Assembly: GCA_028280415.1 (NCBI GenBank)
Contig: JANQLV010000045.1
Span: 86,001-150,000, forward strand
Source of the DNA: Saprospiraceae bacterium
GTDB taxonomy: Bacteria; Bacteroidota; Bacteroidia; Chitinophagales; Saprospiraceae
Length of the DNA stretch: 64,000 nt
Reading direction: 5' to 3'
The translations under genes were made by a program, and so were the position numbers. The notes beneath the pieces are model-generated. The model was not told where the DNA came from. It saw only the letters and a program-made list of their open reading frames with translations, and made no database searches. Of this stretch, positions 53,845 through 61,781 are shown piece by piece. Position 1 is the stretch's first letter. Every line of letters begins with the position of its first letter.

Positions 53845-53858
53845 TTTTTAATTAAAAA
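53845..53858. promoter_or_regulatory. Palindrome upstream of S24 repressor
   Basis: TTTTTAATTAAAAA is a perfect 14-bp palindrome 37 bp ahead of the repressor start. A GTTTG ... CAAAC inverted pair with a 19-base spacing (53861-53889) follows. Either may be an autoregulatory operator; AT-richness makes chance palindromes likely. Confidence 0.3.
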
Positions 53859-54003
53859 ATGTTTGCAAATTAATGAAATCTCACAAACAAGCACCAAAAA
53901 CATCAACTTATTGCGCATATTTTATTCACTTTACGATCTCATTTTCTTAAAACAAGATGTTCGGAACTAATCTCCTGGGCGAAGCTGTTATTCCAAAAAA
54001 TCA

Positions 54004-54342
54004 GTGATCATGTTACTTTTCAGACCCGTTAATCAAGCAGAGCTGGACTTAATTATTCAGAATGATTGGAAAAAATTCCCGCCCAGGTTACCGGAGCAAG
54101 CCATTTTTTATCCGGTCTTGAACGAGGCTTATGCCGAACAAATTACCAGAGAATGGAATGTGCCTGCCTTTGGCATCGGGCATGTCTTGAGATTCGAGCT
54201 AAAAGATGACTTCATACAGAAATATGAAGTGCAAAAAGTAGGGCTCGATCATCACCTGGAATACTGGATTCCGGCTGAGGACCTGGAGGGTATGAATCGG
54301 AATATCGTTGGAAAAATTGAGCTGATAAATACTTTCAAATAA
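54004..54342 (+). CDS. Hypothetical protein of the family often labelled 'ADP-ribosylation/crystallin J1'
   Basis: This 112-residue protein has a conserved layout: LFRPVNQAELDLII, WKKFPPRLPEQAIFYPVLNE, YAEQITREWNVPAFGIGHVL, then YWIPAEDLEGMNRNIVGKIE at the end. I recall this short family under the name 'ADP-ribosylation/crystallin J1', a label with no clear experimental basis. No signal peptide is present. It is divergent from the S24 repressor, 195 bp apart, and could be regulated by it; that is inference. Confidence 0.78.
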   Translation: MIMLLFRPVNQAELDLIIQNDWKKFPPRLPEQAIFYPVLNEAYAEQITREWNVPAFGIGHVLRFELKDDFIQKYEVQKVGLDHHLEYWIPAEDLEGMNRNIVGKIELINTFK

Positions 54343-54470
54343 GATTTTTTTCTTTTTCATTAACATGTAGCAGGGTTTAAATCTCAAAACGAGTATATAG
54401 CACCGTTTTGAAAATATTTACCTTACATCCACCATATTGAGTATACGTCAGCATCTAAATCTGTAAAAAG

Positions 54471-55091
54471 ATGCGCTATTCATTTCTACTGCTTAGCTCA
54501 TTGCTTAGCTTCAATATATTTGGCCAGGCTGCCAAGTTGAAAAAGATCAGGTTTAAAAACTCAAAACAAGTTAAAGAGCAATTTTACGTTTTGAAGAAAA
54601 ATAAAAAAATAAAGCATGGTAGCTACGAATCGTTTTTCTACAATGGCAATCCGGCTCAAAGTGGTCATTATAAAAATAATCTCAAAGATGGAAAATGGGT
54701 TTATTGTAAACCCAATGGTCAGATCAAAGTTGTTGAGTATTATACCGCAGGTAAAAAATCCGGTATATGGTCTAAATTTATCGAAAGCGGACAAGTAATC
54801 CAACGCTTTGATTATGACCAGAATAAAGTTCTTGCTCCTTTGTTCAATATAACTATAGCTTATCCATCTGCTTCCCGTGATGCCGGCATAGAAGGACTGG
54901 TCAAGTTTCATGTCGAAATGGACGAAAATTGTGAAGTAAAAAATATCAAACTCCTTCAATCACTTAATCAGGAATGTGATAAACTAGCCAGAAAGGCCCT
55001 GGAAAGAGCAATCTATTTGCGTAAAACCTATTTGCCGGACAACTGTGCTTTTGAGGATAATCTTTTTTCATTAAAATTTAGTCTGGACTAA
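54471..55091 (+). CDS. MORN/YwqK-repeat protein fused to TonB C-terminal domain
   Basis: This 206-residue protein has a signal peptide (1-19, ending FNIFGQ). MORN-like repeats (~45-115) follow: KHGSYESFFYNGNPAQSGHY, LKDGKWVYCKPNGQIKVVEY and KSGIWSKFIESGQ. A TonB-type domain (~122-206) holds YPSASRDAGIEGLVKFHVEM, NIKLLQSLNQECDKLARKAL and LKFSLD. MORN-TonB fusions are seen in Bacteroidota and their target is unknown. It has no N-terminal membrane anchor like true TonB; the cleavable signal points to a periplasmic or surface role. Confidence 0.82.
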   Translation: MRYSFLLLSSLLSFNIFGQAAKLKKIRFKNSKQVKEQFYVLKKNKKIKHGSYESFFYNGNPAQSGHYKNNLKDGKWVYCKPNGQIKVVEYYTAGKKSGIWSKFIESGQVIQRFDYDQNKVLAPLFNITIAYPSASRDAGIEGLVKFHVEMDENCEVKNIKLLQSLNQECDKLARKALERAIYLRKTYLPDNCAFEDNLFSLKFSLD

Positions 55092-55288
55092 ATGATTCCA
55101 GTTCCATATGCTTATACCTGCCCTCCTTTTCCTTATCTTTGCCCGAAGTAACAAGGTATCTTAGTATTACAAAAATCAAGCATATAATTGAATCGAATAT
55201 TCTCTTTTGACTCTTGCGCTTGATTCTTGTATCTGATACTTTTTTTACCTGCTGGTGCAGATTATTTTAATAAACATCAATTGATCCA

Positions 55289-55297
55289 GGGAGAAGG
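55289..55297 (+). promoter_or_regulatory. Shine-Dalgarno-like element for bioF
   Basis: GGGAGAAGG lies four bases before the ATG at 55302. Strong purine-rich elements are uncommon in this window, and this one favours Met at 55302 over the longer frame from 55227. Confidence 0.5.
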
Positions 55298-55301
55298 ACA
55301 A

Positions 55302-56477
55302 ATGAAAAGAATTCCTAATTCGATTCAAACAAAACTGAGCAAGCGACTGGAGAATAATGCCTTACGTGATGTAAAGACCATTTCGGAAACTGCAATTGAT
55401 TTTGCATCCAATGATTATTTGGGTTTAGCACGTTCTCCTTTGGTCACTGAAAATGCTAAAAAACAATTAGGTCCTGAACATCTTCGCTTAAATGGTGCTA
55501 CCGGTTCTCGTTTGATCAGCGGCAATCACGCTTTCTATAATACTCTGGAGACTTATCTGGCCGAATTTCACCGGGCCGAGTCTGCGGTCGTTTTCAATTC
55601 CGGATATGATGCTAATCTGGGGATTCTGGCAAGTGTTCCACAACGAGGGGACCTGCTTTTTTACGATGAATACAGCCACGCTTCCATTCGGGACGGGATC
55701 AGTTTATCAAAGGCTAAAGCTTATCGGTTTCGACATAATGATCTGGAAGACCTTTCTAAAAAATTACAAAAATTTCAAGAAGTTCCCGGTGAAAAATACA
55801 TCGTCACGGAATCCATTTTTTCAATGGATGGAGATATGCCAAATCTTTCCAGACTTTGTGATTTAAGCCAGGAACATCAAGCCTATTTGATCATTGATGA
55901 AGCTCATGCTACAGGAGTTATGGGCAAGCAGGGAGAAGGATTAGTTCAACATCTGGGTTTAGAAGACCGTTTTTTTGCCCGCGTCCACACTTTTGGAAAA
56001 GCAATTGGCAGTCATGGAGCGGTTATTTTAGGTTCGAAGCATTTGAGAGAATACCTCATCAATTTTGCCCGTCCGCTTATTTATACTACTGCTCTGCCTC
56101 CCCACAGCCTGGCCACTACCTTTTGTGCTTATGAATTGATGAGAAATAGTCCGGCGATCGGACAGTTAAAAGATAACATCCAATTTTTTCAACAAAGCAT
56201 CGAACAAGAAGGTCTGAAGGATGCTTTTATAAAAAGTGAAACGGCAATCCAAAGTTGCATCATTCCAGGTAATGATCGAGTCAAAAAAATTGCCGATGTT
56301 TTACAGGCAAAGGGTTTTGCTATAAAAGCAATCCTTTCGCCTACTGTTCCCGAAGGAAAAGAGCGGCTAAGGTTTTGTATACACAGCTTTAACCAAAAAG
56401 ATGAAATGCTGACTTTGCTACAAAACCTGGCGGCAGAATTAATCAATTCAAAATACATTAGTTTCGTTCGGGAATAG
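55302..56477 (+). CDS. bioF: 8-amino-7-oxononanoate synthase (KAPA synthase)
   Basis: With the start at 55302 it has 391 residues. Signatures are FASNDYLGL, NGATGSRLISGNH (~60-72), SAVVFNSGYDANLG, DEYSHASIRDG (~120), IIDEAHATGVMG (~195-206) and HTFGKAIGSHGA with PLP-Lys233. It condenses pimeloyl-ACP (or -CoA) with alanine to give KAPA, the first dedicated step of biotin ring assembly. The 25 upstream codons of the open frame lack the family pattern and precede the purine-rich site. It heads the operon bioF-bioD-bioA-KAS-bioB-DUF72. Confidence 0.94.
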   Translation: MKRIPNSIQTKLSKRLENNALRDVKTISETAIDFASNDYLGLARSPLVTENAKKQLGPEHLRLNGATGSRLISGNHAFYNTLETYLAEFHRAESAVVFNSGYDANLGILASVPQRGDLLFYDEYSHASIRDGISLSKAKAYRFRHNDLEDLSKKLQKFQEVPGEKYIVTESIFSMDGDMPNLSRLCDLSQEHQAYLIIDEAHATGVMGKQGEGLVQHLGLEDRFFARVHTFGKAIGSHGAVILGSKHLREYLINFARPLIYTTALPPHSLATTFCAYELMRNSPAIGQLKDNIQFFQQSIEQEGLKDAFIKSETAIQSCIIPGNDRVKKIADVLQAKGFAIKAILSPTVPEGKERLRFCIHSFNQKDEMLTLLQNLAAELINSKYISFVRE

Positions 56478-56502
56478 TATGATATGAAAATCCAATAAAA
56501 TT

Positions 56503-57135
56503 ATGGCCACATTTTTCATAACAGGTATAGGAACAGAAGTAGGTAAAACAATTAGCTCGGCAATTGTTACCGAAGCTCTAAAAGCAGATTATTTCAAACC
56601 GGTACAGGCTGGCGATTTACATCATACAGATACAGACAAAGTCAAAGCTCTCATTTCCAATGAACAAACAGTTTTTCACAAAAGTGCTTTTGCCCTGAAA
56701 ACGCCAATGAGTCCGCATGCCGCAGCTGAAATTGATAATGTATATATTGATCCTGCTGAAATTATAATTCCACAGACCTCTAATCATCTGGTTGTTGAAG
56801 GAGCCGGAGGTTTATTAGTCCCTCTCAATGATCAGCATACTATTTTCGATCTTATTCAAAGCCATTTCAAGGTGATTGTCGTTTCGAGACATTATCTGGG
56901 GAGTATTAATCATACCTTGCTGACGCTTAATTTACTCAAACAATACAACTTCCAGCCTGCCCTGATCTTCAGTGGAGATGAACATCCAAGCACAGAATCA
57001 ATTATTCTAAAAATGGCTGGAGTCCCGGTTATCGGCAGGATTAATGAGGAAAAGCATTTTGATAAAAAGATAATAAAAGATTACGCGGATTTATTCTTAC
57101 CTGAGCTTAGGAAAGTTTTTAATTTAGCAGTTTAA
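56503..57135 (+). CDS. bioD: ATP-dependent dethiobiotin synthetase
   Basis: This 210-residue protein has the P-loop GIGTEVGKT (residues 8-16), Lys/Asp contacts YFKPVQAGD (~34-42), VVEGAGGLLVPL (~103-114) and the C-terminal base-binding region. It forms the ureido ring of dethiobiotin from DAPA, CO2 and ATP. It lies 25 bp after bioF and eight bp before bioA, the third biotin gene. Confidence 0.95.
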   Translation: MATFFITGIGTEVGKTISSAIVTEALKADYFKPVQAGDLHHTDTDKVKALISNEQTVFHKSAFALKTPMSPHAAAEIDNVYIDPAEIIIPQTSNHLVVEGAGGLLVPLNDQHTIFDLIQSHFKVIVVSRHYLGSINHTLLTLNLLKQYNFQPALIFSGDEHPSTESIILKMAGVPVIGRINEEKHFDKKIIKDYADLFLPELRKVFNLAV

Positions 57136-57143
57136 TTGAATTA

Positions 57144-58445
57144 ATGACAAACTTACAAAAGAGAGATCAAAAACATTTGTGGCATCCGCTGACACAGCAT
57201 AAAAGCCATCCGCTAAGCCTCCCGATTACAAAAGCGAAAGGAGTATGGCTTTTTGACGAAAAGGGAAAAGCTTATATCGACGGAATCGCTTCCTGGTATA
57301 CTTGTATGTATGGGCATTGTAATCCTTTAATTATCGAAGCTATCAGTCGGCAAATCAAAGAATTGGACCATGTTGTCTTTACCGGATTCACGCATAAGCC
57401 AGCAATCGCCTTGTCCGAAGCCTTGATTCCCCTCCTACCCGGCAAGCAGCAAAAGATATTCTTTTCTGATAATGGATCTACGAGTATTGATGTCGCTATC
57501 AAAATGGCTTTGCAATATCATTTTAACCATGATCAAAAAAAGCCATTCATCCTTGCTTTAGAGGATGGGTTTCACGGTGATACTTTTGGTGCTATGTCCG
57601 TCTCGGGACTCTCGGTATATAACGGCCCCTTTGAAGATTTTTTCCTCCAGGTGATTCGCATCCCTGTGCCCACAGTCGAGAATATTGAAGCCCTCAAAAT
57701 AAAACTACATCAACTCATAGCCGAAAAGGAAATAGCAGCTTTTGTCTATGAACCGCTGGTACAGGGAGCTGCCGGAATGCAAATGCACGAAGCCCGGCTT
57801 TTAAATCAGATTCTACAGATTACCAAAGCCAACGGAATATTAAATATAGCCGATGAGGTCATGACCGGATTTGGAAAAACCGGGACCAATTTTGCTTCTG
57901 AGCAAATTGAGACAAAACCGGATATCATTTGTCTATCCAAAGCACTAACTGCCGGGATGACAGCAATGGGAATTACTACTTGTACTCAGGATGTTTTCGA
58001 TGCTTTTTATGACGATGATATCACCAAAGGCTTTTTTCATGGGCATACCTATTCCGCTAATCCTTTAGCCTGTACGGCAGCAATAGCCGGAATCGAATTA
58101 TTGTGTTCTGTAGAAATTCAAAAGAATATTCAAAGAATTATCGCTCAGCATCAGCATTTCGAAGAGAAGATCAAAAACCATCCTATTGTAAAAAGAACCA
58201 GACAACTGGGGGTTATTTTTGCACTTGAAATCGATATACAAATGGACCGTTATGGTAATCTTCGGGATCGTTTATTTGAGTTTTATATGAAAAACGGAGT
58301 ATTATTGCGCCCCCTTGGCAATATTGTATATATCTTACCTCCCTATATTATTGGCGAGGATGAATTAAACAAAATATACGAAGTCATTACTGCCAGTTTA
58401 GAAATGATTGAAACAAGTACCCTAAGTGCCAAGGAGTTGATGTAA
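57144..58445 (+). CDS. bioA: Adenosylmethionine--8-amino-7-oxononanoate aminotransferase
   Basis: This 433-residue class III aminotransferase has the biotin-specific start HLWHPLTQHK (~11-20), SWYTCMYGHCNP (~50-61), FFSDNGSTSIDVAIKMALQY (~106-125), EDGFHGDTFGAMSVSG, the ADEVMTGFGKTG motif and PLP-Lys266 in SKALTAG. It makes DAPA from KAPA using SAM (or Lys in some members) as amino donor. It is followed at four bp by the ketoacyl synthase gene. Confidence 0.96.
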   Translation: MTNLQKRDQKHLWHPLTQHKSHPLSLPITKAKGVWLFDEKGKAYIDGIASWYTCMYGHCNPLIIEAISRQIKELDHVVFTGFTHKPAIALSEALIPLLPGKQQKIFFSDNGSTSIDVAIKMALQYHFNHDQKKPFILALEDGFHGDTFGAMSVSGLSVYNGPFEDFFLQVIRIPVPTVENIEALKIKLHQLIAEKEIAAFVYEPLVQGAAGMQMHEARLLNQILQITKANGILNIADEVMTGFGKTGTNFASEQIETKPDIICLSKALTAGMTAMGITTCTQDVFDAFYDDDITKGFFHGHTYSANPLACTAAIAGIELLCSVEIQKNIQRIIAQHQHFEEKIKNHPIVKRTRQLGVIFALEIDIQMDRYGNLRDRLFEFYMKNGVLLRPLGNIVYILPPYIIGEDELNKIYEVITASLEMIETSTLSAKELM

Positions 58446-58449
58446 GATT

Positions 58450-59619
58450 ATGGAGAAATTAATTTCAATCAGTAGTATTGCCTCTATTTCTGCACTCGGA
58501 GATCAAGCTCTTTCCATACAAACAGCTTACGATTGTGATCAACATTTAATCAAGCCTGTCAGGATCGGCAAGCAAGAAGAGTGGGTCGCTCCTTTAAAGC
58601 CCTCGACAGGAGCTACTGTAGAACAATGGCGGCTTTCCAAAGCCCATTACGAGAATCTGGATCGCTCCGTGCTCTATGCCCTTTACACTTCCCGAAAGGC
58701 CTTCGACCAATGTAAATGGAAAACTTCCGATCATATTGGAATTAATATTGGTTCTTCACGAGGAGCAACTGCACTTTTTGAGAATTATCACCAGGATTTT
58801 TTAAAAACGGGAAAGTCAAAAATCCATTCTTCCCCGACTACCACACTAGGAAATATTTCAAGCTGGGTAGCTCAGGAATTACGTACCAATGGCCCGGTGA
58901 TCAGCCATTCTATAACCTGTTCCACCGCTTTACATGCTTTGATGAACGGAGTAGCCTGGATTCGTAGCGGCATGGCGGATAAGTTTATTGCAGGAGGCAG
59001 TGAAGCGGCATTAACCCCTTTTACGATTGCACAAATGAAAGCCCTGCGCATTTACTCGGACGGGACACATAAGTATCCCTGCCGGGCATTGGATTTTGAT
59101 AAAAAGAGGAATAGTATGATACTCGGAGAAGGCGCTGCCGTTGCTTGTATCGAACCCGGTATTAGCGATAATAATCTGGCGATCATCGAAGGCTTGGGTT
59201 ACGCTACAGAAACGTTGTCACATCAGGTATCCATTTCCAGCGATGCTCGCTGTTTTCAGGAATCCATGCAGATGGCACTTCAAAAGATCAAGCCAGAACA
59301 AGTAGATACCATCATCATGCACGCTCCGGGAACGGTGAAAGGAGATCTTGCCGAATGGAAAGCCGTGCAGAAAGTATTTGGCAATAAAATCCCTGCGATA
59401 ACTTCCAACAAATGGAAAATAGGACATACCTTTGCAGCCTCTGGTATGCTGAGTATAGAGATGGCAATTTTAATGATGCAAAGACAGCAATTCATTGGTA
59501 TACCTTATATAAATTTTCAAAAAGAACCAAAACAACTAAATAAAATCCTGGTTAATGCAGTTGGCTTTGGTGGAAACGCCGTAAGCATTTTACTGTCAAC
59601 AGAAACCGCCTTAAATTAA
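58450..59619 (+). CDS. Beta-ketoacyl synthase (FabF-like KAS) embedded in biotin operon
   Basis: This 389-residue thiolase-fold protein has the full decarboxylating KAS set: C157 in HSITCSTALHAL, H291 in IMHAPGT, K321 and H326 in SNKWKIGHTFAASG (Lys five residues before His, as in FabF). It lies four bp after bioA and 11 bp before bioB, inside the operon. Sequence style is KAS I/II, not the KAS III (BioZ) type. No bioC, bioH, bioW or bioI is in the window, so a role in making the pimeloyl chain or its precursor is a reasonable inference; a housekeeping KAS is unlikely to sit here. N-terminal ~60 residues are unusually divergent. Confidence 0.93.
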   Translation: MEKLISISSIASISALGDQALSIQTAYDCDQHLIKPVRIGKQEEWVAPLKPSTGATVEQWRLSKAHYENLDRSVLYALYTSRKAFDQCKWKTSDHIGINIGSSRGATALFENYHQDFLKTGKSKIHSSPTTTLGNISSWVAQELRTNGPVISHSITCSTALHALMNGVAWIRSGMADKFIAGGSEAALTPFTIAQMKALRIYSDGTHKYPCRALDFDKKRNSMILGEGAAVACIEPGISDNNLAIIEGLGYATETLSHQVSISSDARCFQESMQMALQKIKPEQVDTIIMHAPGTVKGDLAEWKAVQKVFGNKIPAITSNKWKIGHTFAASGMLSIEMAILMMQRQQFIGIPYINFQKEPKQLNKILVNAVGFGGNAVSILLSTETALN

Positions 59620-59630
59620 ATGAGAAAAAT

Positions 59631-60713
59631 ATGAATCAGATCAGACACGATTGGACAAAGGAAGAAATCTTGAATATATACCATCAGCCAATGATGGAAC
59701 TATTGTTTGAGGCAGCTAAGGTACATCGCCAACATCACGATCCGAATGTAGTACAGGTCAGCAGTCTGTTATCCATTAAAACCGGAGGTTGCTCCGAAGA
59801 TTGTGCTTATTGCCCACAGGCAGCCCGCTATCATACCGGAGTGGAAGGGCATGGACTTATGAGTATCGAACAAGTTAAAGAAAAAGCGAATCAAGCTAAA
59901 GCGATTGGTGCTTCGAGAGTCTGCATGGGAGCAGCCTGGCGTAATGTCAAAGACGGGCCCGAATTCGATCAGGTATTGGAAATGGTGCGTACTATTAACA
60001 AAATGGATATGGAAGTTTGCTGTACCCTTGGCATGGTCACCGAACGTCAAGCCGAAAGGCTCGCGGAAGCAGGCCTTTATGCCTATAATCACAATCTCGA
60101 CAGCTCGGAAGAATATTATAAAGAAATCATCTCTACCCGGGCTTTTCAGGATCGGCTGGATACCATTGAAAATGTAAGGAAAACCAATATCACCGTTTGT
60201 TCCGGTGGTATTATCGGCATGGGAGAAAAAGTAGAGGATCGCGCCGGGATGTTACTGGCCCTGTCCAGACTGAACCCGCATCCCGAATCTGTACCAATCA
60301 ATACACTGGTAGCCGTTCCGGGAACCCCTTTGGAAAATGAACAAAGTGTAGAAAGCTGGGAACTGATTCGCATGATTGCAACGACCAGAATCGTCATGCC
60401 TGAAACGCAGGTTCGCCTATCAGCCGGACGTACCAGCCTGAATCCGGAGGCCCAGGCACTTTGCTTCTTCGCCGGAGCGAACTCTATCTTTGCCGGAGAA
60501 AAGCTGCTGACAACACCGAATCCCGATTTGAATGAGGATATGAAGCTTTTTACTTCTTTGAATATTCATCCGCAAAAACCCTTTATCAAAAAATCGCAAC
60601 CGGAAACAGTGGAAGCTGAAGATTCACAAATTGAAGCACTTGGTGAAAAGCCGCGCTGGACGCGTCCCGGTCACATTATTGAAAGAAATGAAAAAGCAAA
60701 AATCCGAAAATGA
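59631..60713 (+). CDS. bioB: Biotin synthase
   Basis: This 360-residue radical SAM enzyme has C54-x3-C58-x2-C61 in GGCSEDCAYCPQ for the 4Fe-4S/SAM cluster. The 2Fe-2S environment includes RVCMGAAWR (~102-110), EVCCTLGM (~130-137), YNHNLDSS (~155-162) and RLSAGR (~264-269). It inserts sulfur into dethiobiotin. Its length is slightly above average owing to a ~40-residue C-terminal tail (EAEDSQIEALGEKPRWTRPG). The last four bases overlap the DUF72 start (ATGA), so translation is coupled. Confidence 0.97.
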   Translation: MNQIRHDWTKEEILNIYHQPMMELLFEAAKVHRQHHDPNVVQVSSLLSIKTGGCSEDCAYCPQAARYHTGVEGHGLMSIEQVKEKANQAKAIGASRVCMGAAWRNVKDGPEFDQVLEMVRTINKMDMEVCCTLGMVTERQAERLAEAGLYAYNHNLDSSEEYYKEIISTRAFQDRLDTIENVRKTNITVCSGGIIGMGEKVEDRAGMLLALSRLNPHPESVPINTLVAVPGTPLENEQSVESWELIRMIATTRIVMPETQVRLSAGRTSLNPEAQALCFFAGANSIFAGEKLLTTPNPDLNEDMKLFTSLNIHPQKPFIKKSQPETVEAEDSQIEALGEKPRWTRPGHIIERNEKAKIRK

Positions 60714-61627
60714 AATTCGGTAAACTAGCAGATATCTCCAAAGTTGATTTTTCCCTACCTCCGGACCCTGGAGCTACAGTTTCTTTTTTAGAAAAGCTAA
60801 GCCAGCCGGCCGAAAAGCCTAAGCTATTTGTAGGCTGTACCGGCTGGTCCATGAAAGAGTGGAACGGTAAGGTTTATCCTAAAACTGCCCGGACAAAGGA
60901 TTATCTCAGGTATTATGCAGAGCAGTTTAATACCATCGAACTCAATACTACTCATTATCGCATTCCAAATCCAGAAACCATTCAAAAATGGTATCAGGAA
61001 TCTGCGGATGATTTTAGATTTTGTCCAAAGATTCCACAAACGATTAGTCACAGCCGGGACCTGGGCTATGGTAGTGGCAGGATCATTAGCTTTTGCGAAG
61101 CAATTCAGGGGCTAGGCGAAAAGCTGGGGCACTCCTTTATGCAACTCCCCCCCTATTTTGGAGCAGATCGATTAGCAGTGCTAAAACATTTTCTGGAAAA
61201 CTTCCCCAATCACATTCCGCTTTCTATTGAGTTCCGACATGAAAGCTGGTTTGAGCGACCCGATAGTTTTGAAAAAGCAGCCGAACTTCTTGAAAAACAT
61301 CAGGTCGCTACGGTCATCACAGATGTAGCCGGACGCAGAGATGTTTTACATCAACGTATCACAGCGGATACTTTAGTTATTCGCTTTGTTGGTAACAATT
61401 TGCATCCTACAGATTTTCAAAGAATTGACAGCTGGATCGAAAAAATGCGGGAATGGTTTGAAAAAGGGATAGAAACCATCTACTTTTTCCCACATGAACC
61501 GGATAATCTGCTCGCACCGGAGATGGCGGATTATCTGGTTAAAAAAAGTAAGGAAAAACTAAACGTAATCACCCGTGGCCCTGACCTGAATAAATATACT
61601 TCCAATGATCAAATGAGCTTATTTTAA
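60710..61627 (+). CDS. DUF72 domain protein (TIM-barrel, YecE-like)
   Basis: This 305-residue protein has the DUF72 pattern FVGCTGWSMKEWNGKVYP, YYAEQFNTIELNTTHYRIP, FCPKIPQTISH, then SIEFRHESWF and VITDVAGR, and a late conserved segment IYFFPHEPDNLLAPE. DUF72/YecE proteins have a TIM-barrel fold and unknown activity. The start codon overlaps the bioB stop by four bases, placing it in the biotin operon. A functional tie to biotin is suggested by the coupling but not known from the family. Confidence 0.9.
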   Translation: MKFGKLADISKVDFSLPPDPGATVSFLEKLSQPAEKPKLFVGCTGWSMKEWNGKVYPKTARTKDYLRYYAEQFNTIELNTTHYRIPNPETIQKWYQESADDFRFCPKIPQTISHSRDLGYGSGRIISFCEAIQGLGEKLGHSFMQLPPYFGADRLAVLKHFLENFPNHIPLSIEFRHESWFERPDSFEKAAELLEKHQVATVITDVAGRRDVLHQRITADTLVIRFVGNNLHPTDFQRIDSWIEKMREWFEKGIETIYFFPHEPDNLLAPEMADYLVKKSKEKLNVITRGPDLNKYTSNDQMSLF

Positions 61628-61781
61628 AAATAGGCGCGAGGCTTTAGTTTTACCCACGCCTCACACCTAATAACAACTCACATTTTATACATACATACTA
61701 TTGATCGATTAGCACATTTCGAATACAAAGTTTTACAATGAAGCGGTTTAACTGTATCCTCATGTGCCATAGTACTACCTT

